In this document: in pieces, positions 1 through 6,014 of the stretch
Position numbering within the stretch: the stretch's first letter is position 1
Layout of the letters: each line of letters opens with the position of its first letter
Source of the DNA: JADJNW01 sp964596135
GTDB taxonomy: Bacteria > Bacteroidota > Bacteroidia > Chitinophagales > Saprospiraceae
NCBI GenBank assembly: GCA_964596135.1
Contig: CAZQTF010000167.1
Span: 1-8,450 of the forward strand
Reading direction: 5' to 3'
Length of the DNA: 8,450 nucleotides
Notes under the pieces: model-generated
The model's database searches: none
Told to the model about the DNA's origin: nothing
The model's input: the letters and a program-made list of their open reading frames with translations, nothing else
Translations under genes and position numbers: made by a program

Positions 1-173
1 GACCCGAGACTCAAAAAGGCTTTATACCCATCAAATGGAGGTGGGTGGTAGAGCGTACTTTTGGTTGGTTCAACTACTTTCGCCGATTAAACAAAGAAGT
101 GGAGAAAACCGCTATAAGTGCTCAAACCATGATATTGTTAGCAAATTGTCAAATCATTATTAACCGTATTTAG
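1..173 (+). mobile_element. IS5-family DDE transposase, C-terminal tail (partial, cut by window edge)
   Basis: Reading from base 3, an open frame of 56 codons ends at TAG 171-173. The protein contains the motif RWVVERTFGWFNYFRRLNKE (residues 13-32 of the visible part). This is the typical C-terminal catalytic block of IS5/IS4-type transposases: the glutamate in VVERTFGW is the third acidic residue of the DDE triad, and R-x3-E precedes it. The rest (AQTMILLANCQIIINRI) is the usual hydrophobic helical end of these enzymes. The N-terminal part and the first two catalytic aspartates lie outside the window, so intactness cannot be judged. The gene converges on the kinase gene that ends at 407. The family call is confident; the subgroup (IS1031/IS427-like) is inferred from the motif and the probable end described separately. 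Confidence 0.85.
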
Positions 174-176
174 TAA

Positions 177-199
177 ATGATTTTTTAAACATACTCTAA
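177..199 (+). repeat. probable right end of the IS element with TAA target duplication
   Basis: A few bases after the transposase stop lies TTTTTTAAACATACTC (181-196), followed by TAA (197-199). Read inward from the outside, the end is GAGTATGTTTAAAAAA. Many IS5-group elements have terminal inverted repeats that begin with GAG and run into an A/T tract, and the IS1031 subgroup duplicates a TNA target. The boundary at 196/197 is inferred, because the left end is outside the window and the inverted repeat cannot be matched. Confidence 0.4.
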
Positions 200-207
200 A
201 AAATGAT

Positions 208-233
208 AAAGCGGTATTGTTATAGCGCTTTTT
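208..233 (+). terminator. hairpin with T-tract in the convergent spacer
   Basis: AAAGCG (208-213) pairs with CGCTTT (226-231). After one G/G mismatch TAT (215-217) pairs with ATA (222-224), leaving a four-base TGTT loop. The right arm runs into TTTTT (229-233) on the plus strand. It lies downstream of the transposase stop and, if the IS end is at 196, just outside the element. It could stop plus-strand transcripts leaving the IS. The stem is AT-rich with one mismatch, so terminator strength is uncertain. Confidence 0.45.
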
Positions 234-406
234 GCTATTCACTTTTCACAAGATAAAAAACTGATAATAAAAATTTTAAATAGGTTTGTTTTGTCAATAA
301 GTTAGTCAAAGCACTATAAGTACAATAAGTTACAAATAACAAGCTGATTATCAAAGTCAAAAAAAATTGACATCATGTAAATATTATTTTATTATTGGCT
401 TCGCCA

Positions 407-1927
407 TTAAAAATCCAATTTAAGAAAATCATCCCGCAACTTGGGATACAAGTCTTGAAAAATGGCAAATAATTGCTGATAAACAGCATAGTTTGCGGCA
501 TCCGGTTGGAATGTTTTTTTGACGTGCACCATTTCCGAAGCTTCCGAAAAATTTCCAATCAATCCAAGTGTGCGAATTCCCAGCAAAAAAGCGCCGAACG
601 CCGAGCCTTCCTCGTGATCTTGGGTATGAATCGGTTTGCCCCAAATATCCGCCAGCATTTGCATCAGGAAATCCATTTGCGCCAGCCCGCCGTTGATATG
701 GATAGTTTCTATTTTCTGAACGGTTTCCTCCAGCGCTTTGCCGAGTTGTACAATATTGAAAAGCATTCCTTCCAGAACTGCTCTTTGGAAATGGCGTTTC
801 GTGTGACGGTTATCAATACCGAAAAACAAGCCCCGCGCCTGTGCGTCCCACACAGGAGCGCGCTCGCCGGTGAGATAAGGCAAAAACAACAGCCCCGCTG
901 CACCTGCCGGTACGTTTTTAATTTTTTTGATGCTTTTAAATGCTTTTTCCTTGTTGGCGATCCCTAAAAATTGCTCCGCAAACCATTGATAAACAATGCC
1001 TCCATTGTTAGATGCACCTCCGGCGACATACATATTTTCCGTAAGAATATAATTAAAAATACGTTCCTGCTCGTCGTGTGCCGGCGCGTAGCAGGTCATG
1101 CGCATGGCAGCGCTCGTGCCCAGGGTGACGACCGCTTTGCCGGGTTGTAACGCCAATGCCCCCAGATTGGCAAGGCAGCCGTCGCTGGCGCCGATTATCC
1201 AAGGAGTGTCGGGTGCTATTTGTAATGCCGCTGCAAACGTAGGATTTAAGCCACTCAAAACAAAGCCGGGCGGCACCGGAACGGACAATCTTTGTGCGGT
1301 AATACCTGCAAAATTCATTGCCGGAGCATACCAATCTAAAGATTGATGATCAAAAAGTCCAGTCGCTGAAGCCAGTGAATAATCCACCCACCACTGCCCG
1401 AAGAGCCGAAATGTAATGTATTCCTTGATCCCAACAAATTTGTGCGTCGCGTTGAATATCTCCGGTTCGCGGTCGCGCAGCCAGGCAATCTTGCATAATG
1501 GACTCATGGGGTGGATAGGCGTGCCGGTGTGCCGATAAATGTCTTTGCCGAGTTGGGTTGCTTTGAGTTGCCTGGCGTAATCCGCGCTGCGATTATCCGC
1601 CCATATAATGCAGTTTGTGAGCGCGTTGCCGGTTTCATCCACTGCAATGAGACTGTGCATAGGGGCGCTGAAGCTAATGCCAACAGGCGCCGATCCAAGT
1701 TTTTTGATTACTTTTTGCAGGCTGCTAATAATCGCCAGGAAAATTTCTTCGGGATCTTGCTCTTGCCAACCAGGCTGCGGACTTTGAATGCCATAAGAAA
1801 TATGTTTGCCGTACAGCAACTGACCAGTGCCGGAAAAGGCTAAGCTGCGTGCGCTGGAGGTGCCAATGTCAATGGCCAGGAAGTAACTCCAGGTATTCAA
1901 GTTTGAAAATACATAATCTGATAGCAT
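407..1927 (-). CDS. gntK: gluconokinase, FGGY carbohydrate kinase family
   Basis: Predicted to phosphorylate D-gluconate with ATP to 6-phosphogluconate in the cytoplasm. The chosen start (ATG at 1925-1927) gives 506 residues, a normal FGGY length. The N-terminal actin-fold phosphate loop AIDIGTSSARS is at about residues 18-28, the substrate-side motif WADNRS at 109-114, and HTGTPIHPMSPL at 134-144. The catalytic aspartate is in GASDG (D249), GTSAAMR is at 270-276, GERAPVWD at 354-361, and the second-domain ATP motifs NGGLAQMDFL and GSAFGAFLLG at 412-421 and 441-450. The GTPIHPM, VGIKEYI, VDYSLASATG and LTENMYVAGGASNNGG segments resemble Bacillus GntK (recalled, not aligned) more than xylulokinase, hence the gluconate call. 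The frame stays open 59 codons upstream to an ATG at 2104, but that stretch has no FGGY character. Xylulokinase or another FGGY specificity remains possible. No gluconate permease or regulator is in view. Confidence 0.78.
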   Translation of the reverse strand: MLSDYVFSNLNTWSYFLAIDIGTSSARSLAFSGTGQLLYGKHISYGIQSPQPGWQEQDPEEIFLAIISSLQKVIKKLGSAPVGISFSAPMHSLIAVDETGNALTNCIIWADNRSADYARQLKATQLGKDIYRHTGTPIHPMSPLCKIAWLRDREPEIFNATHKFVGIKEYITFRLFGQWWVDYSLASATGLFDHQSLDWYAPAMNFAGITAQRLSVPVPPGFVLSGLNPTFAAALQIAPDTPWIIGASDGCLANLGALALQPGKAVVTLGTSAAMRMTCYAPAHDEQERIFNYILTENMYVAGGASNNGGIVYQWFAEQFLGIANKEKAFKSIKKIKNVPAGAAGLLFLPYLTGERAPVWDAQARGLFFGIDNRHTKRHFQRAVLEGMLFNIVQLGKALEETVQKIETIHINGGLAQMDFLMQMLADIWGKPIHTQDHEEGSAFGAFLLGIRTLGLIGNFSEASEMVHVKKTFQPDAANYAVYQQLFAIFQDLYPKLRDDFLKLDF

Positions 1928-1942
1928 GGAAACTGAATTTTT

Positions 1943-1950
1943 CAAAGATA
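1943..1950 (-). promoter_or_regulatory. possible -7 promoter element for the gluconokinase gene
   Basis: The minus strand reads TATCTTTG here, matching the Bacteroidota -7 consensus TANNTTTG. The box ends 16 bases before the ATG at 1927, giving a very short leader. This would be consistent with the downstream start codon over the distant one at 2104. No convincing TTTG -33 box is seen at the usual spacing, so the call is tentative. Confidence 0.3.
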
Positions 1951-2062
1951 AAACCCGAAAATGTGGAATCGCATAATCGTGCAAAATTTTTGATATATTA
2001 AAATTCAAACACCTGTCACAAATTCTTAACATTTTCATGATACAATACCTGTTTAGATTGGC

Positions 2063-2070
2063 TAACTTTG
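2063..2070 (+). promoter_or_regulatory. possible -7 promoter element for the UDP-glucose dehydrogenase gene
   Basis: TAACTTTG matches the Bacteroidota -7 consensus TANNTTTG and lies about 82 bases before the ATG at 2153, inside the divergent spacer 1928-2152. I do not see a clear -33 TTTG at the expected 19-21 base spacing. The rest of the 225-base spacer holds no gene that I can support. Confidence 0.3.
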
Positions 2071-2152
2071 CGCGTCTTTTTAATCTTTTGGCAAAGAGAT
2101 TCAATTATGCCTGATCCCTCTGTCAAATACCAATATCAAAAAACAAAAAACC

Positions 2153-3469
2153 ATGAATCTTGCAGTTGTTGGCACCGGATATGTTGGATTGGTTACCGGT
2201 ACGTGCTTTGCGGAAACGGGCAATCATGTGATCTGCGTGGACATTAACGAACAAAAAGTGGAGCGCCTCCGCAAGGGCGAAATTCCTATTTATGAACCCG
2301 GATTGGACGTCCTCTTCGAACGCAATACCCGCCAGGGGAGATTGAAATTTACGACAGAACTGGCGGAAGCCGTGCATCAGGCGGAAATCATTTTTCTGGC
2401 TTTGCCAACGCCTCCGGGCGAAGACGGCTCTGCAGATTTGTCTTACATACTGGGCGTGGCCGAGCAATTAACAGATATTGTCACCGATTATAAAGTGATC
2501 GTAGATAAAAGCACCGTACCAGTAGGCACCGCCGAAAGAGTGCATGCTATTCTGGCAAAAAAATTGGATAAAAAACTGTTCGATGTTGTTTCCAATCCCG
2601 AATTCCTGAGGGAAGGCGTGGCAGTAGATGACTTTATGAAGCCCGATCGCGTGGTGGTAGGCGCCAGTTCCGAACGCGCTCGCCGCGTGATGCGTGAGTT
2701 GTACGAACCCTTCGTTCGCCAGGGTAATCCGATTATATTTATGGATGAACGCTCGGCGGAAATGACCAAATATGCCGCGAATTCCTATCTGGCAACGCGC
2801 ATTTCGTTTATGAATGAAATCGCCAACTTGTGCGAACTCGTAGGCGCCAATGTGGATATGGTGCGCATGGGCATGGGCAGCGATACGCGTATCGGTAAGC
2901 GATTCTTATTTCCAGGTGTGGGCTACGGTGGTAGTTGCTTTCCAAAAGACGTACAAGCACTAGCAAAAACAGCCAGTGAATATGACTATGATTTCAAGAT
3001 TCTGAATTCGGTGATGCATGTCAACGACAAGCAGCGAAGCCTGCTGGCAAAGAAAATCAAATCATATTTCAACGGTGATGTAAGTGGCAAAACAATTGCT
3101 TTATGGGGGCTGGCGTTCAAACCCAACACCGATGACATCCGCGAGGCGCCTGCGCTTTATATTATTGATGAGTTGCTGGAAGCTGGCGCTACCGTCAAAG
3201 CATTTGACCCGGAAGCAATGAAAAATGTGCAGGAAATCTACGGCAACCGTATTCACTATGCAACCGATCAGTATGAAACGCTGATAGAGGCGGACGCACT
3301 GGCTATTGTTACCGAATGGAGCGCCTTCCGCACACCCAGCTTCAAAGTGATGAAACAACTGCTGAAAGCTCCTGTCATTTTTGACGGACGAAACCTCTAC
3401 GACCTCGAGCGCATGGCGGAAGAAGGCTTTTATTATGAAAGTATTGGAAGGGAAGTAGTAAAGCCTTGA
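2153..3469 (+). CDS. ugd: UDP-glucose 6-dehydrogenase
   Basis: Cytosolic enzyme that oxidises UDP-glucose twice with NAD+ to UDP-glucuronate, a precursor for capsule, exopolysaccharide or LPS sugars. The 438-residue length is typical. The N-terminal Rossmann loop VVGTGYVG has glycines 7, 9 and 12, with the acidic end of the second strand at D30 (VICVDIN). STVPVGT is at 120-126 and NPEFLREG at 148-155. The central helix motif MTKYAAN carries the conserved K206 and N210. The nucleophilic cysteine is C262 in GYGGSCFPKD, with D266 following. The C-terminal UDP-binding domain starts near residue 312 with GKTIALWGLAFKPNTDDIRE. All catalytic residues are present. The ATG follows an A-rich leader (AAAAAACAAAAAACC). 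The gene stands alone on this strand, divergent from gluconokinase and convergent with the gene ending at 3513. GDP-mannose dehydrogenase is a relative, but SCFPKD and the overall motifs fit UGD best. Confidence 0.95.
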   Translation: MNLAVVGTGYVGLVTGTCFAETGNHVICVDINEQKVERLRKGEIPIYEPGLDVLFERNTRQGRLKFTTELAEAVHQAEIIFLALPTPPGEDGSADLSYILGVAEQLTDIVTDYKVIVDKSTVPVGTAERVHAILAKKLDKKLFDVVSNPEFLREGVAVDDFMKPDRVVVGASSERARRVMRELYEPFVRQGNPIIFMDERSAEMTKYAANSYLATRISFMNEIANLCELVGANVDMVRMGMGSDTRIGKRFLFPGVGYGGSCFPKDVQALAKTASEYDYDFKILNSVMHVNDKQRSLLAKKIKSYFNGDVSGKTIALWGLAFKPNTDDIREAPALYIIDELLEAGATVKAFDPEAMKNVQEIYGNRIHYATDQYETLIEADALAIVTEWSAFRTPSFKVMKQLLKAPVIFDGRNLYDLERMAEEGFYYESIGREVVKP

Positions 3470-3512
3470 AAATAAAATATTAAACAAGAAAATCTCTTTC
3501 CTGCTACAAATT

Positions 3513-3941
3513 TCAATTAATTGGTTTTACATCGTACACCAGATAATTGGTTTTTCCCTGCCAGGGCATGGCATTTATTTTCTCTTTGTAATAGACAGTA
3601 ACCTGCTTGCCCTCATATTGTTGAAGACGCTCATACACATTGCGTTTACTAACAGAGAATTCCCAGATATTACCAAGCACCGCGGCCTGCCCCGGCTGTT
3701 GGAATCCTCCCAGATTTAGCTGCCCTTCGTAGGTTTTAAATACGATGCCCTTATAAGAAATTTTAACTAGATAACCGGTCCGGGTTCCTTCGCTATAGGT
3801 ATAATTATTCCACAACAAATAACCTGCAACTCCCAGGATACCTGCCAGAAGTGCAAAAAGCAGAATCCGCTTGGTGCCACGCCAGGTTTTTTTGGCGATT
3901 TCTTCAGCGCCTTCTTTTACAACTTGACCAAATTCGCTCAT
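3513..3941 (-). CDS. small membrane-anchored conserved protein of unknown function
   Basis: A 142-residue protein with a charged cytoplasmic N-terminus (about 1-25), one membrane helix (about 26-44, ILLFALLAGILGVAGYLLW) and an extracytoplasmic domain of about 95 residues. That domain has a beta-rich pattern: TRTGYLVKISYKGIVFKTYEG, LNLGG, WEFSVSKRNVYERLQQYEGKQVTVYYKEK. I recall closely similar proteins in many Bacteroidota, some labelled '6-phosphogluconate dehydrogenase'. That label cannot be right for a protein this short with no NADP-binding motif. The positive residues flanking the helix (KKTWRGTKR) predict N-in, C-out. It is the last gene of the minus-strand run, 88 bases after the thioredoxin-like gene, and probably has its own promoter. 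Function unknown. Confidence 0.8.
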   Translation of the reverse strand: MSEFGQVVKEGAEEIAKKTWRGTKRILLFALLAGILGVAGYLLWNNYTYSEGTRTGYLVKISYKGIVFKTYEGQLNLGGFQQPGQAAVLGNIWEFSVSKRNVYERLQQYEGKQVTVYYKEKINAMPWQGKTNYLVYDVKPIN

Positions 3942-3963
3942 GGCAAAGGATTTTTGTGCATGT

Positions 3964-3971
3964 CAAATTTA
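3964..3971 (-). promoter_or_regulatory. probable -7 promoter element for the 142-residue membrane protein gene
   Basis: The minus strand reads TAAATTTG, a match to TANNTTTG, ending 22 bases before the ATG at 3941. A TTTA sequence at 3990-3987 could be a degraded -33 box but its spacing is shorter than usual. The 88-base spacer 3942-4029 otherwise holds only a small AT-rich inverted repeat. Confidence 0.4.
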
Positions 3972-4029
3972 CATATATTTAGTGGATAAAGTGCAGGTGG
4001 GATAGGTCGAAAATCATAGATTTTTAACT

Positions 4030-4587
4030 TTATTTTTTCCACTTGATGTTGCAACCTCCGCTTGGGTACTGCACTTCGCTCACAGGCTCGTCGGCTAACA
4101 CCGCATCCAAAGCAGCACGCAGGTCTTTGCCGGTCAGCGGATTCTCATTCTTCGGGCGCGCATCATCCAGCCTTCCCCGGTACACCAGTTTCAAATCGCC
4201 GTCAAAAACGTAAAAATCAGGCGTGCAGGCTGCATCATAGGCGCGTGCAACTTCTTGGGTTTCATCATAAAGATAAGGAAAAGTGTAACCCACCTTTTTT
4301 GCCAGCATTTTCATTTCCTCCGGTCCATCTTGCGGATAATTTTCTACATCGTTCGAGCTGATGCCCACGAAGCTGACACCCTTGGATTGGTAGTCTTTTG
4401 CTACCCGCACAATTTCAGGATTGACGTGAATAACGTATGGGCAGTGATTGCACAAAAACATGATGACGGTCGCTTTGTCGGAAGCAATGCCATCCAAACT
4501 AACCATTGCACCAGAAATCGTGTCCGGCAATGTAAAATCAGGCGCTTCGGTGCCCAAGGGCAGCATATTGGATTCGGTGAAAGCCAT
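4030..4587 (-). CDS. thioredoxin-fold redox protein (AhpC/TSA, PRX-like)
   Basis: A 185-residue thioredoxin-fold protein. The N-terminal LPLGTEAPDFTLPDTISG (9-26) is the start typical of AhpC/TSA and TlpA-like proteins. The redox motif is FLCNHCPYV, with C46 and C49 forming a CxxC pair. The cis-proline loop is CTPDFYVFD (121-129), carrying a third cysteine C121. A fourth, C179, lies in the C-terminal PSGGCNIKWKK. I recall this CNHCPYV / ACTPDFYVFD / GGCNIKWK arrangement from the 'PRX_like1' thioredoxin-domain group. I see no signal peptide, so it is probably cytoplasmic. It may reduce disulfides or peroxides; the partner is unknown. It follows the M15 peptidase gene by 84 bases on the same strand. 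The ATG at 4585-4587 fits the family N-terminus, with no better start nearby. Confidence 0.85.
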   Translation of the reverse strand: MAFTESNMLPLGTEAPDFTLPDTISGAMVSLDGIASDKATVIMFLCNHCPYVIHVNPEIVRVAKDYQSKGVSFVGISSNDVENYPQDGPEEMKMLAKKVGYTFPYLYDETQEVARAYDAACTPDFYVFDGDLKLVYRGRLDDARPKNENPLTGKDLRAALDAVLADEPVSEVQYPSGGCNIKWKK

Positions 4588-4623
4588 TTGTAATCGTTTA
4601 AAGCATTGAGAAAAGGGATAGGT

Positions 4624-4667
4624 TTTAGAAGTTGAGATTTAGACTTAAACTCACTTAACCTTCTAAA
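4624..4667 (-). repeat. inverted repeat after the M15 peptidase gene
   Basis: TTTAGAAG (4624-4631) is exactly complementary to CTTCTAAA (4660-4667), with a 28-base interior in which TGAG/CTCA can extend the pairing after a bulge. On the minus strand the structure begins four bases beyond the peptidase stop codon and lies before the thioredoxin-like gene. No T-run follows it, so it may be an RNA 3'-end or processing structure rather than a classic terminator. The interior also repeats GAGTTTA (minus strand) twice. Confidence 0.4.
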
Positions 4668-4671
4668 CTCA

Positions 4672-5508
4672 TTACAAGCATTCCTGGTTGATTCCCAGTA
4701 CGTATTTTTGCACAATGCCAATACTTTTGGCTGTTTCGGAGCCTTTGAAGCCATCAATCATTTCATCCTTCAACTGTTCCGATGCCAGTTTGGTCAGATT
4801 TTTGGCTACCGGCATGTACGACCAGTGCCATTTTTCTTCGTTGTAACCATCGGGGCGCGCTTCGCCTTTCGGCGAATAAGGCTGGCAATAACCATACTCG
4901 TGTGCATGCGCGCGCAGCCACTCATAGACTTTTTTCCCTTCCCCGGAGAGGAAATGCTCATCGTTCAGGTTGTTCAGATCAATATCGGTACCCCAGTGAT
5001 GCCGCGAAGAGCCAGGCATGGAACTATATTCCAGGATTTTCAGGGCACGTTGGCGCGGATCGGCAATCGTTTTAGAAATGTCCTCGCCATCCACCAGGCG
5101 AGCGCCGGTCCATTTGGCTTCCCAAATGCCTTTTTGGGATTCAAAATTGCGTGTGGCCGAAATGATTACCAGTTTAATGCCATTTTTCAAAGCCGCAGCG
5201 TGCATCTGCTTGAATGCTTCGTAAGCGTCTTTTCGCAAAAAACGATCGCCATTATCGGCGTATTTTGATTCAATCCTAACAAAATCAGGATGTTGCGCGG
5301 GATCAAATTTGCCCATCAGGTATTCGATCGAGAATTCTTCTTCCGCCGGCACTGGAGTGACCAGAGGCGTTTCTGTCGGGGCGCCGCGCTCGCTGAGTTC
5401 TACCTTTTCCGCCTGCCCTTTCGAAGGATTTTCACCCCGACCGGAGGACGATTGGCAATTGACAAAAAACAAGCCCAAAACAGGCGCTAAAAACAATAAG
5501 CGTTTCAT
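4672..5508 (-). CDS. VanY-like M15 family D,D-carboxypeptidase, probable lipoprotein
   Basis: A 278-residue zinc peptidase predicted to trim peptidoglycan stem peptides in the periplasm. The N-terminus MKRLLFLAPVLGLFFVNC is a lipoprotein-type signal with C18 as the likely lipidated cysteine. The -1 asparagine is unusual for a lipobox. A low-complexity linker rich in P, E, S and T follows (about 19-58). The M15 domain spans about 75-235. The metal site is SSRHHWGTDID (S-x-H-x2-G-x3-D: H170 and D177) plus EKWHW, giving catalytic E225 and third ligand H228. SATRNFESQKGIWEAKW (117-133) matches the upstream conserved 'S-x-R-x4-Q' segment of VanY-type enzymes. All expected ligands are present, so it should be active. 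After the domain a roughly 45-residue tail ends in C277. It lies between the small secreted protein gene and the thioredoxin-like gene. D,D- versus L,D-specificity cannot be told from sequence. Confidence 0.88.
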   Translation of the reverse strand: MKRLLFLAPVLGLFFVNCQSSSGRGENPSKGQAEKVELSERGAPTETPLVTPVPAEEEFSIEYLMGKFDPAQHPDFVRIESKYADNGDRFLRKDAYEAFKQMHAAALKNGIKLVIISATRNFESQKGIWEAKWTGARLVDGEDISKTIADPRQRALKILEYSSMPGSSRHHWGTDIDLNNLNDEHFLSGEGKKVYEWLRAHAHEYGYCQPYSPKGEARPDGYNEEKWHWSYMPVAKNLTKLASEQLKDEMIDGFKGSETAKSIGIVQKYVLGINQECL

Positions 5509-5530
5509 TTATAATGTTTTACACAAGCCA

Positions 5531-5553
5531 GAAGGCGTAAAAATTACGCCTTC
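5531..5553 (-). terminator. perfect 10-bp hairpin between the small secreted protein and M15 peptidase genes
   Basis: GAAGGCGTAA (5531-5540) and TTACGCCTTC (5544-5553) are perfectly complementary around a three-base loop. On the minus strand it starts 15 bases after the stop of the 126-residue gene and ends 23 bases before the peptidase ATG. The stem is GC-containing and stable, but no T-run follows on either strand. It could be an atypical terminator, an mRNA 3'-end stabiliser, or a structure near the peptidase translation start. Confidence 0.5.
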
Positions 5554-5567
5554 CAGCCGAGAGTCAT

Positions 5568-5948
5568 TTAATGCGAGCATTTTTCCATGATCTCATGGAA
5601 ACGGTCGTGCAAAGCGAAAATTGCCTGCTTCAATTCGGCTTCCGATTTGCCTTTTTTCACCATTTTGTCCAACGCTTTGGATTCTTTAGCCAGCAGCGCC
5701 AGGCTTTTCTTGATCTCCGGTTTGTCGAATTTTGCTGGTACCGCCGATTTTTTCCAGGTTTGCGCTTTTTGTACCAATTCGCCCGATTTAGTCATTACCG
5801 GTTTCAGATCGCCTTCTTCTGCCGGGTGGAAAGTGGCCGCCATAACGCCATGAAAATCATCCATTTCTTTCCATTCGCCCATTTGAGCCTGAGCGGCAAA
5901 AGCAATTATAACCAAAACGAATGTCATTAATAAACCCTTCATTTTCAT
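5568..5948 (-). CDS. small secreted helical protein, His/Met-containing, function unknown
   Basis: A 126-residue protein with a clear Sec signal peptide (MKMKGLLMTFVLVIIAFAAQAQ, cut near residues 20-22). The mature part of about 104 residues looks all-helical and Lys/Glu-rich: WKEMDDFHGVMAATFHPAEEGD, LKPVMTKSGELVQKAQTW, a Pro/Lys turn, then a long helix ending ALHDRFHEIMEKCSH. Possible metal ligands cluster at the two ends: H33, H41, M29 and M36 near the start, and H114, H118, C124 and H126 at the end. The spacing recalls the four-helix bundle of cytochrome c'/c556 proteins, but there is no CxxCH heme motif, so covalent heme is excluded. A periplasmic metal-binding or stress role is a guess. 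The start is preceded by an AT-rich leader. The gene lies 66 bases after the 472-residue protein gene. I do not recognise a named family. Confidence 0.75.
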   Translation of the reverse strand: MKMKGLLMTFVLVIIAFAAQAQMGEWKEMDDFHGVMAATFHPAEEGDLKPVMTKSGELVQKAQTWKKSAVPAKFDKPEIKKSLALLAKESKALDKMVKKGKSEAELKQAIFALHDRFHEIMEKCSH

Positions 5949-6014
5949 AATGTTTTTAATGTTTGTTAATAAAAAATGATTTGCAATTTAACAATGGGTA
6001 ATATAGGGAATTTC

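Larger units (their letters stand above)
174..406. other. AT-rich convergent intergenic spacer
   Basis: About 230 bases separate the transposase stop from the stop of the minus-strand kinase. Apart from the probable IS end and the hairpin at 208-233 I see no gene. There is a 10-base direct repeat CAATAAGTTA at 295-304 and 323-332, 28 bases apart. Near the kinase stop, TGGC/GCCA can form a four-base stem around 396-406, too weak to call a terminator. Confidence 0.5.

Noticed and set aside
295..332. CAATAAGTTA direct repeat as a possible CRISPR or iteron start
   Set aside because: Only two short copies 28 bases apart, no third unit and no associated gene.
473..967. 164-codon open frame on the plus strand
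   Set aside because: Antisense to the C-terminal half of the gluconokinase, with no domain of its own.
407..1927. Xylulokinase as the name for the FGGY kinase
   Set aside because: The HTGTPIHPM, VGIKEYI and SNNGGIV segments fit gluconokinase better, though specificity is not proven.
2123..2467. 114-codon minus-strand frame across the start of the UDP-glucose dehydrogenase gene
   Set aside because: Overlaps the Rossmann-fold coding region antisense and shows no domain.
3470..3512. Terminator expected between the convergent genes ending at 3469 and 3513
   Set aside because: I looked for a hairpin with T-tract and found none in these 43 bases.
4010..4024. AAAATC-ATA-GATTTT inverted repeat after the thioredoxin-like gene
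   Set aside because: Only a six-base AT-rich stem; it is expected by chance in such a spacer and has no T-run on the minus strand.
4708..5268. 186-codon open frame on the plus strand
   Set aside because: Antisense to the M15 peptidase, which carries a signal peptide and a full zinc site.
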